From Methylopumilus sp003533095 (GTDB lineage: Bacteria; Pseudomonadota; Gammaproteobacteria; Burkholderiales; Methylophilaceae): a DNA stretch of 5,374 nt. The notes below the pieces were generated by a model. The model was given only the letters and a program-made list of their open reading frames with translations. It was not told where the DNA came from and made no database searches. Where the stretch lies: positions 1-5,374 of the forward strand of contig CAXBPZ010000041.1 in NCBI GenBank assembly GCA_963977845.1. Direction: 5' to 3'. Positions 1-5,374 of the stretch are shown here, piece by piece (positions within the stretch are counted from its first letter, which is position 1; every line of letters begins with the position of its first letter). The translations under genes were made by a program, and so were the position numbers.

Positions 1-1086
1 ATCGGTAAACGCTACAGCCGCTGGGCCATCCCAAGGCTCCATGAGGGCTGCGTGATATTCGTAGAACGCACGGCGGTCTTCATCCATCATAGGATTACCC
101 GACCATGCTTCTGGAATTAACATCATCATCGCGTGTGGCAGACTATAACCACCTGCAACTAACAACTCTAAACAGTTATCAAAGCACGCAGAATCTGATT
201 GACCCTCGACAATGAGTGGCCATAATTTTTCTAGATCGTCACCTAATAATTGCGACTGCATACTCTCATGTCGTGCACGCATCCAGTTGACGTTACCTTG
301 CACCGTATTAATTTCGCCGTTATGCGCAATCATTCTGAATGGATGCGCTAAATCCCATGCGGGGAATGTGTTGGTTGAGAAACGTTGGTGTACCAGTGCT
401 AATGCGGATGTCACGCGTTCATCTTTTAAATCGGGGTAGTAGGTGTCAACTTCATTCGCAAGGAGCATCCCCTTATACACAATCGTGCGACTTGAGAGGG
501 AGGGAATATAAAACTGTGCAGGATCATCGAGTCCTAATTTTTTTATACTGTGTTCAATGCGTTTACGAATGACAAAGAGTTTGCGTTCGAAATGGTTCTG
601 ATCTTTTGTGTCTTTTCCTTGGCCAATAATGACCTGTTTGATTTTAGGTTCCAGCGCTTTCGCTGCGTCCGCGATATTTGAATTGTTGGTTGGCACATCA
701 CGCCACGTTAAAAAGTTTTGACCCTCTTCCTTGATGATGTCGGTGATGATCTTTTCACATTGCGTGCGATGCTGACTTGATTGTGGAAAGAAAATAAGGC
801 CGCATGCGTATTGTCCAGGTCCTGGTAAATCCACGGATAATTTTTTAGCTTCATCGCGAATGAGGCCATCTGGCATCTGAATGAGGATACCCGCACCATC
901 GCCTAGTTTTGGATCGTAACCCGTGGCCCCTCGATGCGTTAAGTTGGTGAGGATTTGTAGGCCCTGCGCCACAATCGTGTGGCTCTTGGTGCCATGGATA
1001 TTCGCCACGAAGCCGACGCCACAGGCGTCATGCTCATTTTTAGGGTTATAGAGACCTTGGCTTCCAGGTCTTTGGAATTGAGTCAT
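1..1086 (-). CDS. gltB: Glutamate synthase large subunit, N-terminal part (partial at left edge)
   Basis: GltB makes glutamate from 2-oxoglutarate and glutamine with the small subunit GltD, in ammonia assimilation in the cytoplasm. The window holds the first 362 codons of a protein that is usually about 1500 residues long, and the frame is open to base 1. The part seen is a class II glutamine amidotransferase (Ntn) domain. A 21-residue propeptide is followed by Cys22 in the context HDACGVGF; by family precedent this Cys becomes the N-terminal nucleophile after cleavage. Further motifs are HRGATG (51-56), GDGAGIL (62-68), HQRFSTNT (233-240) and NGEIN (256-260), which form the glutamine-binding and oxyanion region, then GQSDS (295-299) and FYEYHAALMEPWDGP (341-355). 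The start is the ATG at 1084-1086, which gives the family's usual short propeptide. There is no strong Shine-Dalgarno sequence. It lies 74 bases after hemL and probably has its own promoter. The synthase and FMN/Fe-S domains lie outside the window. The family assignment is very secure. Confidence 0.97.
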   Translation of the reverse strand, partial: MTQFQRPGSQGLYNPKNEHDACGVGFVANIHGTKSHTIVAQGLQILTNLTHRGATGYDPKLGDGAGILIQMPDGLIRDEAKKLSVDLPGPGQYACGLIFFPQSSQHRTQCEKIITDIIKEEGQNFLTWRDVPTNNSNIADAAKALEPKIKQVIIGQGKDTKDQNHFERKLFVIRKRIEHSIKKLGLDDPAQFYIPSLSSRTIVYKGMLLANEVDTYYPDLKDERVTSALALVHQRFSTNTFPAWDLAHPFRMIAHNGEINTVQGNVNWMRARHESMQSQLLGDDLEKLWPLIVEGQSDSACFDNCLELLVAGGYSLPHAMMMLIPEAWSGNPMMDEDRRAFYEYHAALMEPWDGPAAVAFTD

Positions 1087-1119
1087 ACACTACTTACAAA
1101 AGATTAAACGGAACCTTCA

Positions 1120-1148
1120 ATAATAAAGCCTAATGCCTTGTAATTCAA
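1120..1148 (-). promoter_or_regulatory. Putative sigma70 promoter of gltB
   Basis: In the hemL-gltB gap the minus strand reads TTGAAT (1148-1143), then a 17-base spacer, then TATTAT (1125-1120). These match the -35 consensus at 4 of 6 positions and the -10 consensus at 5 of 6, at the ideal spacing. Transcription would start near 1114-1112, leaving a leader of roughly 26-28 bases before the gltB ATG. It is the best promoter-like match I found in the window by eye, and it sits where gltB would need one if it is not simply read through from hemL. This is inferred from consensus only. Confidence 0.5.
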
Positions 1149-1152
1149 CACT

Positions 1153-1178
1153 TTTCAAGCTTATTTGAGCGCTTGAAA
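1153..1178 (-). terminator. Stem-loop across the hemL stop codon, possible weak terminator
   Basis: TTTCAAGC (1153-1160) and GCTTGAAA (1171-1178) form a perfect 8-base inverted repeat around a 10-base loop. The loop contains the hemL stop codon (1161-1163). In the hemL transcript the hairpin would form exactly at the end of the gene. No U-run follows the 3' arm, so it does not fit a standard intrinsic terminator. It may protect the 3' end or attenuate transcription, or it may be chance. Confidence 0.25.
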
Positions 1179-2441
1179 GGCTTCCTTGGCGGCTTCAATG
1201 GTTTGATGGATATCTTGATCTGTATGGGCATTCGACACAAAGCCCGCCTCGAATGCGGATGGGCCAAAGTAAAAGCCTCTTGTTAACATGTGATGGAAGA
1301 ACTGGTTGAAGTGATCTTTATTGCTCTTCATGATTTCATCAAAGCTAGAGGGTGCCTTCTCACTGAAGTAAATACCGAACATACCGCCCACCGACTGCGC
1401 ACTAAACTTCACATGTAAATCGTGTGCGGCTTTGGTTAAACCATCGACCAGTGATTTGGTTTTCTTAGTTAAATTTTCATAAAAATTAGGGACCTGAACG
1501 AGCTTCAAGGTGGCGAGTCCTGCTGCTACTGCCACAGGGTTTCCAGACAGAGTTCCTGCTTGATATACAGGGCCTAGTGGAGCTAAACATTGCATGATGT
1601 CGCGTCGTCCGCCAAAAGCACCGACAGGTAAACCACCACCAATCACTTTACCTAAAGTCGTGAGGTCAGGTGTGATGCCATATAGCGCTTGTGCACCACC
1701 GAGGTGAACTCTAAAGCCTGTCATCACTTCATCAAAAATAAGCACTGTGCCGTGTTTGGTGCATAACTCACGGAGTGTTTTTAAGAATTCCATGTGAGGA
1801 ATAATAAGGTTCATGTTGCCGACCACAGGCTCAATGATGACGGTCGCAATCGTGTCACCCTTTTCCTTAAAAAGCGTTTTTAAGGCATCGATATCGTTGT
1901 AGGGAAGGGTGAGTGTATGTTTCGCAACGTCCTCTGGAACGCCAGCTGAGCTTGGTTCTCCAAAGGTTAAGAGTCCTGAACCAGCTTTCACAAGCAACGC
2001 ATCCGCGTGACCGTGGTAACAACCTTCGAACTTAACGAGGGTATCTCGCTTCGTAAATCCGCGTGCGACACGGATTGCGCTCATCGTGGCTTCGGTCCCA
2101 GAACTCACAAGCCTTACCTGTTCAATACTTGGCATCAGTTTCACAATTAACTCTGCCATCTCGAGTTCACGTTTTGTGGGTGCGCCAAATGACAAGCTAT
2201 CGAATGAGGCTCCCTGAACCGCTTTAAGGACTTCCGGATGCGCGTGACCTAGAATCATCGGACCCCAGGAGTTGATATAGTCGACGTATTCACGACCATC
2301 CTCATCCCACAACTTGCTGCCTAAACCTTTTTTGAAAAAGATCGGCGTGCCGCCCACAGACTTAAATGCACGCACCGGCGAATTGACTCCACCCGGTATT
2401 ACTTTTTGTGAACGTTCAAAGAGTGTTTTATTTTGACTCAT
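1161..2441 (-). CDS. hemL: Glutamate-1-semialdehyde 2,1-aminomutase
   Basis: HemL is a PLP-dependent class III aminotransferase-fold enzyme. It moves the amino group of glutamate-1-semialdehyde to give 5-aminolevulinate, the first committed tetrapyrrole precursor in the C5 pathway from glutamyl-tRNA. The gene is complete at 426 residues, the same length as the E. coli enzyme as I recall it. Visible landmarks are PGGVNSPVRAF (16-26), SWGPMILGH (58-66), the PLP-phosphate site SGTEATMSAIR (114-124), the substrate loop FEGCYHGHAD (138-147), FDEVMTGFR with Asp237 for the PLP ring nitrogen (236-244), and TLGKVIGGGLPVGAFGGR with the Schiff-base Lys265 (262-279). Also present are GPVYQAGTLSGNP (290-302) and PSAFEAGF near the end (394-401). 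Its ATG overlaps the thiE stop as ATGA, with only a weak purine-rich GAG just upstream, so translation is probably coupled to thiE. All key residues are present. Confidence 0.98.
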   Translation of the reverse strand: MSQNKTLFERSQKVIPGGVNSPVRAFKSVGGTPIFFKKGLGSKLWDEDGREYVDYINSWGPMILGHAHPEVLKAVQGASFDSLSFGAPTKRELEMAELIVKLMPSIEQVRLVSSGTEATMSAIRVARGFTKRDTLVKFEGCYHGHADALLVKAGSGLLTFGEPSSAGVPEDVAKHTLTLPYNDIDALKTLFKEKGDTIATVIIEPVVGNMNLIIPHMEFLKTLRELCTKHGTVLIFDEVMTGFRVHLGGAQALYGITPDLTTLGKVIGGGLPVGAFGGRRDIMQCLAPLGPVYQAGTLSGNPVAVAAGLATLKLVQVPNFYENLTKKTKSLVDGLTKAAHDLHVKFSAQSVGGMFGIYFSEKAPSSFDEIMKSNKDHFNQFFHHMLTRGFYFGPSAFEAGFVSNAHTDQDIHQTIEAAKEAFQALK

Positions 2442-3073
2442 ATCTCTATTCGAAACATTTTGGTAAATGCTTCTGCGGTTTCCTTAATGGTTTTAGATTC
2501 ATAAAGACTCGTGATCACAGCGATCGCATCGACCCCAGCCTCAATCACATCTTGAGCATTATTCACGGTGATGCCCCCAATTGCAACGACAGGGATTTGA
2601 ATCTCGCGCTTCGCCTCTTTTAAAAGCGCTAGAGTGGGTCTCGGCGCGTGAGGTTTTGTAGAAGTTGGAAACATGGCACCAAAGGCGACATAAGTTGCTC
2701 CCTCTTTTTGAGCAATTTTTGCGCGGTCCAATTGGTTATAGCACGAGCTTCCAATGATGGCATCATCGCCTAAAATATGCCTAACTTCGGCGATATTGTC
2801 GTCTTTTTCGCCTAAATGTACGCCATCAGCTCTTAAAGTACGGCACATCTCTACATCGTCATTGACGATGCAGGGTACATTATGATCACGACAAAGACGT
2901 AAGATCGCATCACATTGCTGCATTTTAACGGCATGATCTTGAATTTTACTGCGATATTGCACCATAAAGGCACCGCCTTGAATCGCTAATTGCGTCTTAT
3001 GGATAAGCGTTTTGAGGTCCGCCGAATCGGGTGTGATGGCGTATAAACCCCTAATGGTGAATGAATCGCGCAT
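2438..3073 (-). CDS. thiE: Thiamine-phosphate synthase
   Basis: ThiE joins HMP-PP and the thiazole phosphate to form thiamine monophosphate, releasing pyrophosphate; it is a cytoplasmic TIM-barrel enzyme. From the start chosen here it has 211 residues, equal to the E. coli protein as I recall it. Motifs, numbered from this start, are RGLYAITPD (8-16), the pyrimidine-binding strand VQYRSK (38-43), VNDD (70-73, a Mg-binding Asp), GVHLGEKDD (84-92, the second Mg-binding Asp region), GSS (108-110), FPTSTK (135-140, phosphate loop) and VVAIGGI (162-168). The frame stays open up to an ATG at 3145, but that would overlap thiD by 95 bases and add 24 residues not expected in the family. ATGs at 3091 and 3088 are also possible. 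The ATG at 3073 overlaps the end of thiD by 23 bases and has GGA close upstream. The 3' end overlaps hemL by 4 bases. Function is very secure; the start is likely but not certain. Confidence 0.96.
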   Translation of the reverse strand: MRDSFTIRGLYAITPDSADLKTLIHKTQLAIQGGAFMVQYRSKIQDHAVKMQQCDAILRLCRDHNVPCIVNDDVEMCRTLRADGVHLGEKDDNIAEVRHILGDDAIIGSSCYNQLDRAKIAQKEGATYVAFGAMFPTSTKPHAPRPTLALLKEAKREIQIPVVAIGGITVNNAQDVIEAGVDAIAVITSLYESKTIKETAEAFTKMFRIEI

Positions 3074-3890
3074 ATTCCAACTCGTCATCATGAGCCCAAA
3101 AGAGTCGGTCCGGAATAAATTGGCCCATACCGGGCTTAAATCCATGCTTCAAAGACTGCCAAGTAAAACGTTGTCCCTCCTGAATCGCTTCTTCTAGTGT
3201 GGAACCCAGCGCCATGCAACCTGCGATCGCTGAGGCTAAGGTGCAGCCCGAACCGTGATAGCTTCCGGCCAATCTTTCCCAGTTATAGCTTTTTACCTTG
3301 CCATGCTCGTTATATAAAGTGTTGATGACTTCGGTCGTGACTTCATGTGTGCCCGTAATCAAAGCCAATTGACAACCCGTATTAATAAGTCGCTCAGCAC
3401 ACTCGTCAAGACTCGCTTCACCAAAGTCATCACTGTCTTTGAATGCTAAACGTCTTGCTTCAATGCTGTTGGGTGTAATGATGGTTGCCTGTGATAACAA
3501 CAAGTCTGACATGGCGTTAATCATTTCATTAGTGACAAGTGCATCCCCTCGACCTGAAGCTAACACCGGATCAATAATGAGAGGGACGGTGGGATAGTCC
3601 GCCACGATTTCTGCAATCATCGCGATTGTTTCGACATTTCCAAGTAGGCCACATTTAAATGCGGAGACCTGCATATCTTCTAATAAACTTCGCGCTTGAT
3701 CGTTTACCCAGTCCGCATCGAAGGCCATCATGCTCTCAACACCTGCAGTATCTTGAACCGTAATCGCAGTGGTCACAGACAAAGGATGGCAACCTAAACT
3801 CGCCAGAGTTAAAACGTCAGCCTGAAGGCCAGCGCCTCCCGTAGGATCGGTGGCTGAAAATGTCATGACGCAGGGGGGATTTTTTTTCAT
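3051..3890 (-). CDS. thiD: Hydroxymethylpyrimidine / phosphomethylpyrimidine kinase
   Basis: ThiD phosphorylates HMP and then HMP-P to give HMP-PP, the pyrimidine substrate of ThiE, whose gene follows directly. It belongs to the ribokinase superfamily and acts in the cytoplasm. From the ATG at 3890 it has 279 residues. Motifs are FSATDPTGGAGLQAD (11-25, substrate-binding strand and GG hinge), VTTAITVQDTAGV (39-51), KCGLLGN (79-85), IIDPVLASGRGDAL (105-118), IITPNSIEA (137-145) and the anion-hole signature YHGSGCTLASAIA (211-223), whose Cys216 is the expected catalytic residue. The C-terminal PGMGQFIPDRLFWA is a tail I associate with proteobacterial homologues. A TTG two codons upstream (3896) is possible but less likely. 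The internal ATG at 3866 would cut into the first beta strand. No clear Shine-Dalgarno is seen. Codons 2-6 hold adjacent homopolymers: eight A, then six C after one T. Confidence 0.97.
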   Translation of the reverse strand: MKKNPPCVMTFSATDPTGGAGLQADVLTLASLGCHPLSVTTAITVQDTAGVESMMAFDADWVNDQARSLLEDMQVSAFKCGLLGNVETIAMIAEIVADYPTVPLIIDPVLASGRGDALVTNEMINAMSDLLLSQATIITPNSIEARRLAFKDSDDFGEASLDECAERLINTGCQLALITGTHEVTTEVINTLYNEHGKVKSYNWERLAGSYHGSGCTLASAIAGCMALGSTLEEAIQEGQRFTWQSLKHGFKPGMGQFIPDRLFWAHDDELEYARFIHH

Positions 3891-3957
3891 GATCAAAGTT
3901 TATTAATTTTTTATATTATGAATTATTTAAAAGCTAAAAAGCGGACTAATTTAACAA
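3891..3957 (-). other. AT-rich spacer between tRNA-Gly and thiD
   Basis: These 67 bases link the encoded CCA end of the tRNA to the thiD start and are very AT-rich. They hold no ORF, no GC-rich hairpin with a U-run, and no recognisable THI-box (TPP riboswitch) motif. The length is also too short for a full TPP riboswitch. The only candidate signal is a weak promoter, listed separately. Confidence 0.8.
3910..3938 (-). promoter_or_regulatory. Weak candidate promoter for thiD-thiE-hemL
   Basis: TTTAGC (3938-3933), a 17-base spacer and TATAAA (3915-3910) lie in the AT-rich spacer. The -10 matches consensus at 5 of 6 positions but the -35 at only 3 of 6, and in such AT-rich DNA a match like this can arise by chance. 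It would start transcription only about a dozen bases before the thiD ATG. Read-through from priA and the tRNA is an equally good explanation. Confidence 0.25.
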
Positions 3958-4031
3958 TGGAGCGGGTGACGGGAATCGAACCCGCGTGTTGAGCTTGGGA
4001 AGCTCACATTCTGCCATTGAATTACACCCGC
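3958..4031 (-). tRNA. tRNA-Gly, anticodon CCC
   Basis: A complete 74-base tRNA with genomically encoded CCA (3960-3958). The acceptor stem GCGGGTG pairs fully with CACCCGC and the discriminator base is U. The D stem is ATTC/GAAT with GG in the loop. The anticodon stem TGAGC/GCTCA encloses the loop TTCCCAA, so the anticodon is CCC and the codon read is GGG. The variable loop has 4 bases. The T stem GCGGG/CCCGT has one G-U pair and encloses TTCGATT. It closely resembles the E. coli glycine tRNA with CCC anticodon (glyU) as I recall it. The 5' end is only five bases after the priA stop codon, so it is probably processed from a priA transcript or uses a promoter inside priA. Confidence 0.97.
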
Positions 4032-4036
4032 GTACT

Positions 4037-5374
4037 CTAAAATTCTAATGGGTCTATGTCTACGACCCACTTCACCCTTTGCCCTAATTTATTTTCACGT
4101 AAATAAGGTACCCAGTCATCCAATAACTTTTGTAATGCGATACGCGAGTTGGATTGTAAAACAAGTTGTGCGCGCTCCATGCCCTTGAGTCTTTCCATGA
4201 TGGGTCGCACCGGGTTATAAACGGTGACATGATGACTTAAATGTTGTGCTTTTTGCATAGCATCATTCAGGAACTGCATCACATGTGTCAACTGATGTGC
4301 CTCTGCTTTTAAAAGCACTAGAAACGCAAAAGGGCTTAACTCTGCTAACTCTCTTTCTTTTAAGAGTTCATTCGCAAAGTGTTCGTAGTCTTGTGTTTTC
4401 AATGCTTCAAATAGTGGATGATTTGGAAGTGCGGTTTGTATATAGACTTCGCCCTTGATATTGGCACGTCCTGCGCGACCGCTTACTTGCATCAGTTGCG
4501 AAAACAAGCGCTCGATCGCTCTGAAGTCAGGACTATATAGAGCCTGATCGGTATCTAATACGCCAACTAAACTCAAATGTGGAAAGTCGTGACCTTTGGA
4601 TAACATTTGTGTGCCAATGAGAATATCAATCTCGCGATGCTTCATCTTTAAGAATAAATCATTGAGCGCTTCTTTAGTTCTTGTCGAGTCGCGATCGACT
4701 CTTAAAATTCTAGCTTCTGGAAAAAATTCTTTGAGTGTTTCTTCAATACGCTGTGTACCTAACCCTGTCGGATACAAATCCGTGTTGCCACATGATGGAC
4801 ACTGCAGCGGCATTCTTTCATCATGACCACAGTGATGACAGCGCAATCGTTTTTGGTTTAAGTGAACGACTAAGCGACTGCTACATCGATGACATCGTCC
4901 CGTCCACTGACACGAGGAACATAAAAGTACGGGTGCAAAACCACGCCTGTTAATAAAGATAAGGCTCTGCTCTTTTTTATTTAAACGATCGCGGATCGCA
5001 TCGATAAGATAAGGTGAAAAACCTTTTGTGACGGTAGATTTTGCGATATCGATACACTTAATTTCGGGGAGTGTTGAATCCTCGACCGCGCGCGTGTTAA
5101 GTTTTAAAAATCCAAATTTCTTTTGGTCTTTCGTTTTAGTTGCATTGAACCACGTTTCAAGCGATGGCGTTGCAGTCCCCATCACGATGGGAATGTTTTC
5201 TGACTTAGCTCTGAAAATGGCAACGTCCCTCGCGTGATAGCGAAGACCCTCTTGCTGCTTGAATGACGCGTCGTGCTCTTCATCAATGATGATGAGAGAA
5301 AGTTTGGGTATGGGTGTAAAGACACTCAAACGTGTGCCAATCACTATCTGAGCTTGACCCTCTTTGGCCATTCG
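4037..5374 (-). CDS. priA: Primosomal protein N' (PriA helicase), C-terminal part (partial at right edge)
   Basis: PriA is the 3'-to-5' DNA helicase that recognises stalled or repaired forks and loads the replicative helicase to restart replication. The last 445 codons are present; E. coli PriA has about 730 residues, so the 3' DNA-binding domain and Walker A lie beyond the window. Numbered from the first codon seen: VIGTRLSVFTP (11-21), the DEEH box (31-34) followed by DASFKQQEGLRYHARD, GTATP (66-70), INRRGFAP (141-148), a zinc module with eight Cys (152, 155, 161, 164, 179, 182, 192, 195), PTGLGTQRIEE (202-212), motif V GTQMLSKGHDFP (254-265), motif VI QVSGRAGRA (296-304) and the terminal VKWVVDIDPLEF. 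The Met at 5371 is internal: the frame continues to the edge and the family alignment runs through it. No catalytic or zinc residue is missing in the part seen. The TAG stop lies five bases before the tRNA. Confidence 0.98.
   Translation of the reverse strand, partial: RMAKEGQAQIVIGTRLSVFTPIPKLSLIIIDEEHDASFKQQEGLRYHARDVAIFRAKSENIPIVMGTATPSLETWFNATKTKDQKKFGFLKLNTRAVEDSTLPEIKCIDIAKSTVTKGFSPYLIDAIRDRLNKKEQSLIFINRRGFAPVLLCSSCQWTGRCHRCSSRLVVHLNQKRLRCHHCGHDERMPLQCPSCGNTDLYPTGLGTQRIEETLKEFFPEARILRVDRDSTRTKEALNDLFLKMKHREIDILIGTQMLSKGHDFPHLSLVGVLDTDQALYSPDFRAIERLFSQLMQVSGRAGRANIKGEVYIQTALPNHPLFEALKTQDYEHFANELLKERELAELSPFAFLVLLKAEAHQLTHVMQFLNDAMQKAQHLSHHVTVYNPVRPIMERLKGMERAQLVLQSNSRIALQKLLDDWVPYLRENKLGQRVKWVVDIDPLEF

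Noticed and set aside
212..572. Overlapping plus-strand open frames of 75 and 77 codons.
   Set aside because: They are antisense to gltB, whose minus-strand frame encodes conserved glutaminase motifs throughout. Their translations resemble no family I know.
708..899. Minus-strand open frame of 63 codons.
   Set aside because: It is an alternate frame inside gltB and overlaps well-conserved GltB sequence; no independent support.
2520..3230. Two exact copies of the octamer GCGATCGC (2520-2527 and 3223-3230), the HIP1 sequence abundant in cyanobacteria.
   Set aside because: Both lie in coding sequence in the same frame and encode Ala-Ile-Ala within thiE and thiD. Two copies are not evidence of a repeat family, and the proteins do not look cyanobacterial.
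3929..3942. Direct repeat of AAAAGC in the tRNA-thiD spacer.
   Set aside because: Two short copies in AT-rich DNA; expected by chance, and not an inverted repeat that could end transcription.
3958..4031. Possible integration site (attB) at the tRNA-Gly gene.
   Set aside because: tRNA genes often serve as attachment sites, but no integrase, no duplicated tRNA 3' end and no foreign-looking DNA flank it here.
4686..4701. GAGTCG / CGACTC inverted repeat with a 4-base loop.
   Set aside because: It lies inside priA in the conserved RVDRDSTR segment, is only six base pairs, and has no U-run or intergenic position to suggest a function.
4596..5237. Plus-strand open frames of about 70 codons opposite priA.
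   Set aside because: They are antisense shadows of conserved helicase and zinc-module sequence, with no ribosome binding site or recognisable product.

Overview
This window is a compact run of housekeeping genes, all on the minus strand. Reading with transcription, from high to low coordinates, the order is: priA (3' part, cut by the right edge), tRNA-Gly(CCC), thiD, thiE, hemL, and gltB (5' part, cut by the left edge). I see no mobile element, CRISPR array, toxin or defence gene, and no supportable gene on the plus strand. The window looks like ordinary core genome, and I did not find a previously undescribed system in it.

The protein sequences look proteobacterial, most likely betaproteobacterial. 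The signs are the style of the GltB N-terminus (Cys at residue 22 after a short propeptide), the PriA C-terminus (ERAQLVLQS...), the thiD-thiE-hemL arrangement, and the moderate, somewhat AT-leaning composition. This is judged from remembered family sequences, not from a search. Family or genus is not determined; Methylophilaceae and low-GC Burkholderiales are possibilities.

Right part (4037-5374): the C-terminal 445 residues of primosomal helicase PriA, with the DEEH box, all eight zinc-binding cysteines and helicase motifs V and VI. Five bases after its stop codon begins a complete tRNA-Gly with anticodon CCC and an encoded CCA end (3958-4031). A 67-base AT-rich spacer (3891-3957) follows.

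Middle (1161-3890): thiD, thiE and hemL overlap one another (23 bases, then a 4-base ATGA junction) and are probably one translationally coupled unit. ThiD makes HMP-PP, ThiE joins it to the thiazole phosphate to give thiamine phosphate, and HemL makes 5-aminolevulinate, so the unit supplies two cofactor pathways. No TPP riboswitch is visible in the short thiD leader.

Left part (1-1160): a 74-base gap after hemL carries a reasonable sigma70-type promoter, then the first 362 codons of gltB, covering most of the glutaminase domain of glutamate synthase.
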